Below, one piece after another: positions 25,905 to 37,604 of a DNA stretch of 64,000 nt; within the stretch, counting starts at the first letter, position 1, and each line of letters starts with the position of its first letter. The notes beneath the pieces were generated by a model. That model was given only the letters and a program-made list of their open reading frames with translations, searched no databases and was not told where the DNA came from. The translations under genes and the position numbers were made by a program. Origin of the DNA: Diphasiastrum complanatum (lineage: Eukaryota; Streptophyta; Lycopodiopsida; Lycopodiales; Lycopodiaceae); the NCBI GenBank assembly GCA_029204225.1, contig CM055092.1, forward strand, positions 80,124,838 to 80,188,837. The letters are read 5' to 3'.

Positions 25905-26780
25905 TTATCAGCCAAAACAATGTATCAAACCAATATTAGAAAGCAATACATGTCATAAACAAATTGAAAACACTGAGTCGAATACAAGACATGTTTAGTA
26001 ATTTTGAGTCTAGTACAAGTCTCATGAATTTCGTTTTACATGAGAAATTGAACCAATTTTTTTGACAAACAATGTTCAACCTAGTTTAGTTGTATGGCAC
26101 TTACTTGGATAGTGCAAGGGTATTCTTGATAACATCGTTCGTCAAGGTGATCGATTTAGGGGTAAGAGGCAAGTGTTTAGGGTTTAAGGATTAGGATATA
26201 GGATTTACGGTTTAGTGTACAAAATTTAGGGTCCAAGGTATAGGGTTTACGGTATGGGATTTATGATTTAGGATTTAGTGTTCAGGGTTTAGGGTTTACC
26301 GTACAGGGTTTAGGGTTTAGTGTTTAAGATTTATGGTTGAGGATATAGTGTCCAATGCTTAGGGTTTAGAGTTTAGGGTTTAAGGTATAGGATTTAGGGT
26401 ACAGGGTTTAGGGTCCAAGGTATAGGATATACGGTATGAGATTTAGGGTCCAAGATCCTTGGTTTATACTTTTGGTTCAGGGTTTAAGGTCTAGGATTTA
26501 GGGTATAGGGTTTAGGGTCACCGTATGGACAGTGAGCAGAGATTACAATACATTACTATTTGATAACATTAAATGCAATTGATCACCTAAACAAAAAAAT
26601 TCTCACAACAAAAAAAATTTAATTGGTTTTTAAGAAGTCAACACTCTTGCAAAATATCTCTGAAGTCGGTTTTTGCGAAACATTGTCGGTTCCATTCCTA
26701 CACTATGTCGGTTTTCCCGAGCACTAGAAATAGGAAGATAGGTAAATGGACCTTATAATAACTCAAAAGAAAATTGGGAT
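25905..26780 (+). repeat. Dispersed repeat, copy 1
   Basis: Flanks of the telomere-like tract match 30390-31590 in the same orientation: the segment with GACAAACAAT...GTTTAGTTGTATGGCACTTA (about 26060-26110), and the segment with CGAGCACTAGAAATAGG and GTAAATGGA (about 26716-26752). The two copies are diverged and contain different inserts. Confidence 0.6.
26157..26523 (+). repeat. Degenerate interstitial telomere-like tract (TTTAGGG)n
   Basis: About 367 bp of TTTAGGG variants; about eleven exact TTTAGGG units by eye, the rest being TTTACGG, TATAGGG, TTCAGGG, GATTTAG and similar. Plant telomeres are TTTAGGG repeats. The G-rich strand is the plus strand throughout. Confidence 0.85.
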
Positions 26781-28586
26781 TCTAACAAATTACTATTTTT
26801 AAAAAAAGACAAAATTAAGAATTTTTTTGCAGGCCTTAAAATAGTTCTTGGAACACTTTAGGTAACAAGAGGTTTATACCAAGTCTGGGATAGATTCTTG
26901 CAAATTTCGATATTTTGTTTCCTTGTCACGTCTTTTTGGAAGAGTAGATGGGAGTAGGTGATAGTATCAAGAATTGTACCTGCATCTTTTGTCTCATTGG
27001 GTGTGTGGTTGATCCTTCCTCACCCTTCTTGTCCTCCTCCTGCTCTTGCTTTAGCTATCTCCATTTTCTCTTGCTCTTTGTCATTGCTCTTCTTGCATTG
27101 CTCCTCTTAGTCATTGCTATGCTCTTTGCAAAGTGAAATCATAAGCTCATTAAGAGAACTACATCTCTATTTGTGTTTGTGGTTGGATCCTAGATAATGC
27201 CATTTTGTTGTGATGTCTATGTAGGTGACAAAAGGGAAGATGGAGGATGGAGGTATTGGATAAAAGGTAATCTCTATCTCCGTCTCTGTTCTCTCACTCT
27301 CACAAGCACATTCTAGTCTTCATTTCATTGTGTTAATAGCTCTGGTTTGATTGACTTCACGTTATTTTGTAGGTATTGGACAATGAATAGGAGGCGGCGG
27401 ATCCACAAATACTAGAGCAAAACAAAAGTCGGAAAGGCCATCGAAATAGGCCAGTCTATCCCATTTACTATACCAACCTCTGCTTCAATGGCCATTTGCA
27501 CTTTTTTTTTTCAACTACAGTTTTCTTTTTTTTTTGCATTCTTGATGTAGGTCCACATTTTTTGTTGTGGATCTAGATCCATGGGATCAAAATGGGCCGA
27601 TCTACTGTGCTACCTATTCCGAAGGCTGTTCCAAAGTGTATTCTAACAGCAGTGTTGAGTCTTGCATTACATTGTGGAGATATCAGCTTTGCATTGCATA
27701 TCAGCTTTGTAGATGTAGATCTATGCATAATTAATGTGATTTGTGTAGATGTAGCTAGTGTCTTAAGTGGACCTTGTTTTTTTTCAAAATTGTTCTGTAA
27801 AGTCTACATTGTTGTATGAATTTTTATTGTGGTAACTTAAGTAAGAATGACAATATTTATGTTTTGCAGGTCTGTATGCTGATTTTTTCTCCCAGACACC
27901 ATCCAAGCAGTTGAGCAACACATTTAGTAGAAAATCCAGGTACTTACAAGGTTGATACAGACCTCGAAATGCATGCTTCTATTTTAAACAGTATTTCATT
28001 GTCTATTCCGAGGTCTATTTCATAGGTTTTGAGCTTTTCATAAACATATATCTAAATTTATTGATTATAGGGCATGCGTGAAGATTGCATAGTTGATCTT
28101 CAATGGACATGAACTCCAAATGCTGTGCTCTTAAAAATTTGTACAAGTATATCCTATTGTATGGCAGAATTAATGCCCAAAAGCATGTTCAAGTACTTGC
28201 ATGCTTGCACGGTTTGTGCCCAGCACACATTTTTAGATCCTGGAACTCATTGGCACATGAGCAAATGTCACACAAAATAAAATACATTGGATTGTGTTAC
28301 ATCATCTCTAATGTTTATTAGCTAAATCTGAGGGATCTCAACGGGAAAAGGGCACACACTCGTCTTACACAGATTATGTAGAAATCGTCGCTTCCAATTC
28401 TCGGGGCGTCTCGATCACCTCATACTCCCCTTCCAATGAAGGTTTCTAAGGCCTCCAAGAGTATGGCAATGAGGATATCTACATGATTTCATAGAGTTAA
28501 TGATTTTGAGCTCATTTACTAAGTTCATGTTCAACCGCTTCCTTGTAGTCCATTCGTGGATCTTGACAAGCTTATTCAATCTTCAT
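26781..28586. other. No gene seen
   Basis: AT-rich DNA with a few short frames (26948-27136, 27592-27819, 28103-28321), none with a recognisable motif. Confidence 0.55.
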
Positions 28587-29200
28587 TCAATTCCAAAGGA
28601 GCACAATATCATGTGCCATTTGGACACTCATTAGAGTATTGGCCATCCTGGTTACAATAAGGAAAAATTTGAGCACCACCATAATGAAATTCCCTAGTAA
28701 CCAAATCATCAGTTTTAATAAATCTTTTTCCTTCTCTTTATTCTCAAACTTGTCTTTACTTCTAGCTTTTGTAAACTTATCAACAAGTTGCAACATTGTG
28801 GAACAATGCATAATACTAATATCTGCAAAATGTAATTTCTCAAGCACAAAGTGATATTTTACTTCAATGTGTGTAGCTCTTCCATGAAATACTGGATTTT
28901 TGGCCAATTGTATCCTGCTTTGACTATCAGTGAAGATAATCGTAGGGTGTGTTTGCGTCATACCAATCTCACTCAACAATCTTCGTAGCCATTCAACTTT
29001 TTGAGTCATAGAACTTAATACTTTATACTCAGCTTTTGTCGACGAAAGAAAAATAATATCATGTTTCTTACTAGACCATGAAGATAGCCATTTCCAAAGT
29101 TGAAAGCATACCGTATAGTTGACTTTCTATAGTCTACATTGCCAGCCTAATTAGTGTCAACATACTCTTGTAATCTAGGTTTGAAATGGGTTCCCACTCT
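28587..29200 (-). pseudogene. Copia RNase H fragment
   Basis: Minus-strand RNase H of a copia pol: YKVLSSMTQKVEWLRRLLSE, then TIIFTDSQSRIQLAKNPVFH, HIEVKYHFVLEK and a decayed ADIFTKAL-type end (LVDKFTKARSKDKFE). The 5' part (29010-29200) holds the YADADWA-type block with stops. No other pol domain adjoins it. Confidence 0.85.
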
Positions 29201-29219
29201 TTTTTAAGTTTGAATAGTT

Positions 29220-29780
29220 ATGGAGGTAGAAATGGACCAATAGGATTTTGAGGGCAAGGTCCTCCTCTCTACTATAAATAGGGGTAAACTCGAGTTGTTC
29301 CTCATGTTCATATCCTCATTTCAATACAAGCAGATTGGTTCTCTTATGGAATGGATTTCTGAATGTCCTTGCTCTCTATCTCTTTTCCTCCATCTCTCAT
29401 GCTTTTGTTGTATTTGCTAATTGTTGGATCTGAATGTATTTTGAATTGCTATTTCTTATGTTTTTTGTAAGAGAGAAAGGGAGAGAGAGAAAGAGTAAGC
29501 TATCTTCATTGTGGAACGTAGTGTTGATGAATGTAGTGTTAATTGTGTAGTGTTAACGCTTAGGATTAAATTAGTGCTAACGTGTTAGAGTTAGATGTGG
29601 ATCTTCCATTCATGCTAAAATTTGATATATGCTATCGTTCTCATGAGAACGAATTTACGCGTGACAACTAACTTCATCTCCATGATGCTAGATTGCTTGG
29701 ATCTTGGGTTGATGATAGGTAGGAAAGAAATCCACTACAATTTTGGCATCGTTTCCAAGGAGCTACGCCAATTTTTTAGT
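29220..29780 (+). repeat. LTR-like dispersed repeat, copy in plus orientation
   Basis: Contains ACTATAAATAGGGG (TATA box near 29270) and then matches, in inverted orientation, 40000-40510: CTCATGCTTT...GAATT..GCTATTT and TCTCATGAGAACGAATTT. The TGCTATCGTTCTCATGAGAAC stretch may be a decayed PBS (TGGTATCAGAGC); this is inference. Confidence 0.5.
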
Positions 29781-30389
29781 TTGCAGCATGTTTGTTGGAT
29801 GGTTAGCTTGCATTAGGCATCTTGTCATGGCATAAATAGTGTTAAAACTGCATTTAGGGTTAGTTGGTAGTGATTTTGCCCGATTTCAGTGGATTTGCTT
29901 GTTTGAAATCTAATCTGATTATTGAACAGGTGAAGCTGTTCAATCACCATTCTTAAGATCCATCTGGATCTGAGAAATAAAAAAAAACAACAAAAATTTG
30001 TCAAATCAACCAGATCTTCATCAAAAGGAGGACAACTACAACAATAGTCAAGAACAATGGAATATTTTCTCCAATCGTGAAGACCGCCAAATACATACAT
30101 GATAAGGGTGCAAGCAATTATTTTTTTTAACAATACAAGGTGCTTTGCAAATTAGAACTCACCGAAGAACCAACTTCAAGCCGTACAAACAATGACTCTT
30201 TCTTAATATGTCCATACACGTGAACGTGTAATATAGTAATATGTCGCTCTCATCTTAATGCATACTTACATTGTGCACACGGACATGGTATTCTCTAGTA
30301 TAGCCAAGCCTCTGATCCGATATGTGATGGTCCTTCCTCGTCATCTGAAAAAGAAGAACGTGAACTCGCCATTTGCATTGGTGCACCTT
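29781..30389. other. No gene seen
   Basis: Short frames only; no motif recognised. Confidence 0.5.
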
Positions 30390-31590
30390 GACGATTGGAA
30401 ATTGATGGAACACAAAATTAGAGATGATCACAATACATAAACAAACTAATTGAATCCACTGAGACAACTAGTCTATTGAATTTGCTTTTACAAGATAAAT
30501 TAAATGAAATCTTTTGACAAACAATAATGTTCATCCTAGCTTAGTTGTATGGCACTTATTTGGATTGTTAGAAGTCTATCATAAATATGATGGTGATGTA
30601 TGGCACCGGGGGTTCCATGCATCTTGATGACATATAAATTCAACATAGGTCTAAAGAAATCCCTACTTATTGTTTGTGACAAGGCCAACTACAATCTTGT
30701 AATCCATGGTCATTGTTTGTGACAAGGCCAATTGCACTTTTTTGATCCATGCTCATTGTTTGTGACAAGGCAAACGATAATCTTGTGAAGAGCGAGGCTA
30801 GGCATGTAATGATGCACATAGGCATGAATCAGATATCATGACATCTAATCCATGCCTATGTGCATCTTACATGGCTAGCTTTGCTCTTCAGTTCTCCTAA
30901 ATTAATGAAAACTGAGAAGTGCATAGTATTCTACTTTCAAATCCAATTTTGTACAATCAAAATAGTACGTCATTCAAGGATTCAAGGTTAAGGTGTTTTT
31001 GATCAAAATATCTAAACATCCAAATTCTTAAAGATTCCTTCTACACTAAGGTCACTTGTTATCATCTAGTTACCATATGTCACAATCAAAGTATGTCATA
31101 ATATCTCACAACAGGAAATAGTGTTACACTCATATGGTCAGAAGTCATTCATAAATATGATGGTGATCTATGGCAGTTCCAGGCGTTTCGATGTATAAAT
31201 TCAAGATAGGTCTAAATCCCTCATTGTTTGTCACAAGGCCAACTGGAATCTTGTCACGATATCCATTCCTGTGTCTTTCGTTACATGGCTAGCCCCTTGA
31301 GTACTTTTAAACTAATGAAAACAACAGGGATCTACAAAATCTGCTTGATCAGAATCTAATTTTGTACAATCAATTGCAAAAGAGTACGTCATTGAGGAGT
31401 TCAAGGTGTTTTTGATCAATTCTTCTTTGCTTTTGGATCTTTGTACGTAGGCCTTTATTACAATCAAGGTTCTCGCCAGTTCCATTACTATATTATGCCA
31501 ATTTTCTCGAGTACTAGAAATAGGGACATATGTAAATGGATCCCTTGGAAAATTACTATTTCGCAAAATCATTACTTTTGACAAATTTCA
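30390..31590 (+). repeat. Dispersed repeat, copy 2, with an internal partial duplication
   Basis: Matches the flanks of 25905-26780. It also contains two diverged direct subcopies (about 30565-31020 and 31139-31430). The first subcopy has three tandem units of ATTGTTTGTGACAAGGC (30674 on, period about 42 bp) and the hairpin at 30787-30889. Confidence 0.55.
30787..30889. repeat. Near-perfect foldback of 103 bp
   Basis: Left arm 30787-30834 (GAAGAGCGAGGCTAGGCATG...) and right arm 30843-30889 pair with about five mismatches and one bulge, leaving an 8-nt loop. The shape is that of a plant miRNA or siRNA precursor, but no function is shown. Confidence 0.75.
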
Positions 31591-31799
31591 GAATTTTGAG
31601 TAGTTGGATGCCCAAGAATAGTAGTTAGATGCCAATCACGTTGATGTTTGGATACTTATAACATCCTTTAACCAGATGAGTATAATGTAGCAGTTACAAA
31701 ATAGTTTCCTTCAATGCACTATTCTTTAAAAGCATGGGAATATAACAACTGACAATCCTTGATAACTGTGTGATTTTGAATGGAACGTATTTGAGTTGT

Positions 31800-32870
31800 T
31801 CTTTTGGCCTAAGATGAAAGGTCATGTGGAGGCATACGTTCAAAGTTGTGAACAATGCCAACAAAACAAAGCAGAAAGACTCAAAGTTGCGGGTCTTTTA
31901 CATCCCTTGGAAATTTTTCAGTAAGAAATGGGAAACTATTTCAATGGATTTTGTGGTTGGACTCTCTAAAACCCGAAGTGATAACAATGCCTTTTGGGTG
32001 GTGGTTGACAAGCTGACCAAGATGGCGCAATTTATACCAACTAAATCAACTGTCAAGGCATCTGAACTAGCCCAACTTTTCGTTGAAAAGTTTTTCAGAG
32101 TGTATGGTTTGCCGAATGATATCGTTAGTGATCCTGACTCCAAGTTCACTGGTAAGTTCTGGCAAGCAGTTTTTGAAAAACTTGAAACAACCCTTAGTCT
32201 TAGTTCTTCGGATCACCCAAAATCTGATGGGCAGACAGAACGAGTCAACGAGACGTTGGAGGATATGCTTAGAGCATACGTTTCTCACCGACAGTCTGAC
32301 TGGGAAAAGTATCTCCCTTTGGTTGAGTTCGCGCACAATAGTGCTAAGCATTCTGCCACCGGATTCACTCCTTTTATGCTGATGTATGGCTTCCAGCCAC
32401 GTTCTCCAGTTTCGGTCGGTCTCAAAGGTCTCAAGGTGCAAGCTGCAATAGATTTCCTACAAGATATGCAAGAAATGCTGCTAGTGGCCAAGGAAAGCAT
32501 GAAAACCACTCAGGATAGAGCTCAATTTTATGCTAATCGCGGTTGATCACCTCGGGATATTGAGGTCGGAACCTGGGTGTATCTTAAAATCCCTAAGGAT
32601 TCGAAGGTACTCCGGACGGGAGAATGCCATAAGCTATCTCCTCGATATAGCGGACCTTATAAGGTTGTAAAGAAAATCAACCCGGTCGCGTTTCAACTAG
32701 ATCTTCCGATTGGGGTTAGGGTTCATCCTGTTTTCCATGTAAGTCGTTTAAAAGAATGACTTAGTAGGAAGGATTCCCTAATTTCGGAAGGTGAACTAGT
32801 TGAACTCGAGGATCTGTCTACCTTTGTGCCTAATGTACAGAAAAATGCATTAGATGGAAATAAACTTAAA
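31800..32870 (+). pseudogene. Ty3/gypsy integrase fragment
   Basis: A 5' zinc-finger part lies out of frame (MKGHVEAYVQSCEQCQQNKA). Then a nearly open core follows: ETISMDFVVGLSKT with the first Asp, VSDPDSKFTGKFW with the second, GQTERVNETLEDMLRAYV with Glu, WEKYLPLVEFAHNS, and the C-terminal [17 protein letters not shown] with [11 protein letters not shown]. There is a TGA at 32544-32546 and a shift near 31900. RT, RNase H and the left part of the element are absent and no chromodomain is visible. The catalytic triad is intact. Confidence 0.9.
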
Positions 32871-32944
32871 TGATTTCAACCTTCTTTAAGGGCATCGTGC
32901 CTTTTACAATCTTGCATTTTTTTGCTTGCCATTTGGCATCAAGA

Positions 32945-33818
32945 TTTATGACAAATTTTTCAGAATTCACACGTGTGGGGAAGATCCACAAGTATGATAG
33001 ATCTAATTAAGCTTTATGATTAGCACAATAAGCTAAATTAGATCAATCTATCAATCTACACAAGATTAGATAGCTTTTAGATCAAATCTACATCAAGAAA
33101 TCTAACAAGAACAATTATTATTGATCAAAACTTGTACTTGCTAGTTTCACACGTGTGAAAACCTGTCAGAGTACGTACATTAAGCTGAGAATAAAGTATA
33201 CTAAGCTTAGAACCTAATCAATGCATAAAAACACAAGACAAATAGAGAGAATAGACTAGAATTGCTCCAAAACCAAGATTTAGCTTTCTTGTCAATTATG
33301 GCCAAATGAGCCACCATATATACACAAGAGTTGATGCTTACTCAGTTGATTTGGCACGTGTGAGAGTGCCTACTCATCAAAGGATCCACCAATAATCATC
33401 AATATGGCACATGGACCAAGTTTCCTAACTTATAGCCACCTCCCTTGATTTTAGGCAATTTTCCTAATTTATAGGGACTTGCACAAATATCTACTACAAG
33501 TTGGATCTCACCTACTACTGATGTTTTCACACATGTGAGAAGTCCTTGGCACGTGTGAGATCACTCCTATCCATGTGAAATAGCTTTTCCTACCAATAAA
33601 ATGATGCCAAGTGGCATATAGCTAGAAAACTAGATTTTGGCCATTTTAGCCACTAGATCTCAAATGAAATGGTATGTACAACCTATATGACTCATCTAAA
33701 TGATAAATGCATTTATTTTACACGTGGGAACAGGCTCCACACATGTCTAATGATGATATGTACTAGTTATAATGGTATTTACAAGAGTTGATCAAATTAG
33801 CTTTTGCCAATTTTAACA
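32945..33818 (-). repeat. 3' LTR of the tandem-module element, rich in CACGTG
   Basis: The minus strand starts TGTTAAAATTGGC at 33818 directly after the polypurine tract TTTTGAGGAGGAG (33819-33830). A TATA (TGTATATATGG on the minus strand) lies near 33314-33324. CACGTG palindromes occur at 32970, 33150, 33355, 33550 and 33721. The left end is approximate. Confidence 0.6.
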
Positions 33819-33954
33819 CTCCTCCTCAAAACTAACTTGATAAAAGCATGATGATATTGAGATTGACTCCATGGGCTGAATTGGTCTTCAAATATGGATC
33901 CTTGATGGTTCAAAGGTGTGAAGATCAGACAATGAGCTTGATGTCGATCTGAAA

Positions 33955-35787
33955 TCACCATATCCATGATAGTGTTTCTTTGATGTTGACTTCTTTGATG
34001 AACTTGAGAGCTTTGCACCATCCTAGCACCTCTTTCATTGATTTGTTCCATCCTTGAAGCATATGGTTGATCCAAAAGCTCCTCCTCCTTGGAAATAGTT
34101 GTAACTCCATGAGAAAATAAAGAGCCCTTCTTGACTCATGAGGATCACAAAGATCCAACATCATGTTACCAAGATCTCGAGGATTAGGCTCATCAACATT
34201 GGCAAGACTATGCATGCTATAATAACAAAGAGTTTGTATCATATCTTCATGCTTGGTTACCATGCTAATCTCAGATATAATGAGGCTAGATACTTCATTA
34301 TGGAGATAAGTTTCCTTAGAGGATGATTCACTTTCTCTCATAAAGAGTTTACAATTTGCCTCAATACATGAAAAAAGACAATTTTTCACACTATGAGTGG
34401 ACAACTCACTCTTGCTCTTGCAAGACTCAAGAGCATACATTTGATGAAATAACCATTTTCTTTATAATTGATCTAAAATCAATTTTATATCATTAAAAAC
34501 CTCAACTATGATCTCAAGAGAGACACCATACTCAACTAGTATTGCTTTACTCCAACTTTGAGATGCAAAAGTCTCACTAAAGCAAATTGATTCACCAAGT
34601 GGCATAAGAGAAGAAAGCATGAGATGTATACTACTTGAAATGTGCTCCTCTTTCCCTTGAAATGTGAGCCATATGAGCTCAACCATGTCTCTTGATATTC
34701 TTCTTGGAATCATAACTTGAGAAGGACTCTCCTCCTCAATCCTTGGCCCACTTGAACCTCGAGATGACTCCTCAAGATCAACTTTTTGGTGCTCCTCCTT
34801 GATGGAAATCCAAGACCTCCATGTCTCAAAATGATCACAACAAACATGATCATATAATGTGCACTTCATATCATCATCAACATTACTTAAGCTAGAAACA
34901 TAAGTCCGAAAATCACCACAACTTGGCATTATTTTTTTAATATTGAAATCAAGAAGTATTTCCATCTCAATACGGCTAACTACTTGCTTATGGATATAAG
35001 TGTCCACTTTGGATGCTTCACTTATTCTCATAAGAAGTTTACAACTTGCCTTTAAAATTGAAAATTTACAATCTTCAACATTATGAATGAACACATCATT
35101 CATGAACTTATTGAAACCAACAAAAAATACATTATGAAGACATTTCCATTTCCTTGACTTCATATTCAATGTAAGTTTACAAGGAAAACATGCTTTGTTA
35201 TCTATTGAGGCATCACACTCAACTAGTATTGCCTTAATCCACCTTTGAGATACAAAAATCTCTTCAAAGCAAAATAGTTCTTCATAAGATTTCATGAGAG
35301 CATAAATGAAACTTTTTTCATTTTGTGATTGCTCCTCCTTAATCTTTCTTGGTTTCTCTTGGATCATAACAATAAATTTGAACTTTTCCAAAGTTCTAAG
35401 CAAAATGCTTTCCAAGGACATGAAATAAATCCAAGTGACATTTATCTTTGCATCTTGAACCAAAAAATTCACTTCCAAATGCAAAACTTCAAAAGGTTTG
35501 AAATGTATGATGATGGACTTTTGAAGACAAATCTTGTAAGACCTTGTGAGGCTCCAAGCCTCATGCATCTTTCCACAAAGGAAACACCTTTCCTTGGATT
35601 TGTCCTTCTTGCCTTTGCACTTTGAACTTGAAGCTCCATCCTTCACCTCGGCCCCCTTGCTTTGGTTCTCCTTGGATGGATTGGTCTTCATTTTGTAGCA
35701 TCTTGAGACAAAACGATCTCTCTTGCCACAAAGGTTGCATTTAGGATCCTTACTTGCCTCCGATAGGTTGTCACCTATTGATGCCAT
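33955..35787 (-). pseudogene. Unrecognised tandem-module ORF with N-terminal zinc knuckle
   Basis: A single minus-strand frame from the ATG at 35787 to the stop at 33955, about 610 codons, interrupted once by TAA (34462-34464). The N-terminus has a knuckle-like CNLCGKRDRFVSRC (C-X2-C-X4-R-X4-C, so the His is lost), a Lys-rich spacer, and a second CFLCGKMHEAW. The rest is two copies of a roughly 230-residue module. One begins near 35330 with CFEEIFVSQRWIKAILVECD and the other near 34640 with CFSETFASQSWSKAILVEYG; each is followed by KASCKLLMR or EANCKLFMR, and SLSNVDDD or SLANVDEP. The two knuckles suggest gag ancestry. No known domain is recognised in the module. It ends 125 bp before a polypurine tract and LTR. 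Confidence 0.6.
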
Positions 35788-36289
35788 GATGAGGAAGTAA
35801 AACCGTGTGATATGAGTTTTCAAAATGTAATTTGTGACTCTCAAGAAACTAGATTTGAACACATTCAACAATCTAGAAGGATCTACACAAGATCTAGACC
35901 ACAAATTTTGAATCATATCTCTTTCAACCTAGTCAATTGGAAACTAATCTTTGCTTTGATCACTAAGACAAAAGTACTCTATCAAATCAGATCCAAACAC
36001 TTCTATTGGACTCAACAAATACCAATGACTCTTCCTCTTGAGAGTTGGAATGGATTTGAAAACACCTAGATTTTCCTTTTCTCTTGACTAGTTCACTCAA
36101 CTTTTGAGATTCTTGAACAAAGTCTGGGTTTTGTTTCAAATACTTGAAAATAAAACTTAGTCACTTCTTTTGGACTTACTCTTGACCCAAATAATCTCAC
36201 TCTTGAGATTTGGATTTAATTTGATTTGATTTGACAACAAATTAAACCACTAAATTTCACAAAAAAGTTTTGCAACCACACCGCTTCCT
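35788..36289 (-). other. Leader of the tandem-module element; no gene
   Basis: The frame of the ORF extends upstream to 35916 without a good start. No PBS or 5' LTR was recognised. Confidence 0.4.
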
Positions 36290-36650
36290 TTTTCGATTGA
36301 GAGATAGTGATATACTCTAACTCTACAGACGATAGAGCCATTGACGTTTACTTGCAACTATTCCATGAAATTGGACCACCATTGAGGAAGAATCTAAATC
36401 CAAATGTGGATCTACAAGTGTCTACTTCTCTTGCCCAACTTGCATCCGAATGACCATTGATTATGTTGAGTTTGTCGTTGTCGAGTGCTCCATACTAGAT
36501 GCATTGGTCCATAGTAGCTTGAATGTATCTCATAACTCTTATAAGAGTTATCCAACGTATAATACCAAGATTAGCCATATACTAACTTAAGGAACTGACT
36601 GCAAAATCTTTGTTTAGTCTGGTACAAATCATCACGAACATAAGAGTGTT
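36290..36650 (-). pseudogene. Copia RT/RNase H fragment
   Basis: The minus strand is homologous to 46740-47030 of the copia element at 45232-48588: the end of RT (MRYIQATMDQCI) and then the RNase H block with GHSDASWAREVD and NGGPISWNS. Several stops. No other pol sequence adjoins it. Confidence 0.8.
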
Positions 36651-36714
36651 AGCGGTAGTTTGTTATATTATGGACAGTGATGCCAACAGTAATGAAAGAC
36701 GATTAATGAAAGCA

Positions 36715-36810
36715 CAGTGATGATTGTGCTTAACAGGATCCCGGATTACTTAGAGACAACTCAGCACATGACCAATCAACATGAGATTTTCAACTCCTAC
36801 ATGCCTTACA
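36715..36810 (+). pseudogene. Possible copia protease scrap left of the LTR
   Basis: TTQHMTNQHEIFNSYM resembles the region after the copia protease active site (ATxHMT...F..Y). It is cut by the LTR start at 36811. Too short to assign to an element. Confidence 0.35.
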
Positions 36811-37492
36811 TGAAGAAACAAAATGTTTCTATTTACAAAGCTTTGCTAGCTTTCAGCCCTCTGCCTAATGAAAATGTTCGCGAACACGAAAGTCAAGAGA
36901 CACGAAGCACGAAAGATTCACGAACGATAATCTTTTGCGGTCCAACACGAGAAAGTCAGACGACGAAAATGAAACCAACGATGCTACACGAAAAACATCG
37001 CGAAACCTTTTCTGCCCTCACGCTCCATGAAGGACCAGCAAGGTTATACAAGTGAGCAAGATCCATGGAGATCCACAGGTCCGCTAATAAGCGAGACATC
37101 ACTCATGAGAGAACTGTATTTCTCTCACGCCAACGCACTGCGTGGATCTGCATGCAGTGCTTGAAGAATCAGAGAAAATCAATAGATGATCTTGTAGCCA
37201 TTGTGCACATGTCTCTTCTATGATGTATGATCTTGAATGCACATGTGTCTGCTGTTATTCGTGTGTCTGATTCTCCCATTCATTTAATTTCGCACATTGG
37301 TTGAATTTGTTGAATGCTACATTAATTTGTAAACGTAGATCAGCAGTCTCTGACTACATTTTGGAAGATTGTAGGAGTGATTTAGCTGGCAGTGTCCAGC
37401 GACCACATCTAAACTCCATCCGAATTGCATTGAATCATTTGTTTCGCATTCGCTACTGTTTAGCGACTGTTTCGCGTCCGCAATTCTCTTCA
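36811..37492 (+). repeat. 5' LTR of copia element B
   Basis: 682 bp, TGAAGAAACAAAATG to TTCTCTTCA. The left boundary is set by the same sequence at 48944 (minus strand), which there follows a polypurine tract GAGAGGGAGC. The first part of the LTR is open on the coding strand (KKQNVSIYKALLAFSPLPNE) and is conserved as protein in the other copy. Confidence 0.8.
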
Positions 37493-37493
37493 G

Positions 37494-37505
37494 TGGTATC
37501 AGAGC
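37494..37505 (+). other. PBS of copia element B
   Basis: TGGTATCAGAGC, one base after the LTR end; canonical initiator tRNA-Met primer site. Confidence 0.9.
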
Positions 37506-37604
37506 CTACCTTGTCATAATCTGACGTTGCCAAGAATCTATCAGATCCAGGAGTCCAAGCATTCAAACAAACAACCATCAACAAGAGAACAGACTTCAGA
37601 GGCA

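Noticed and set aside
22248-33818. Pairing the LTR starts at 22248 (plus) and 33818 (minus) as one family
   Set aside because: Only the polypurine tract and about ten bases are similar; orientations are opposite and the rest does not align by eye.
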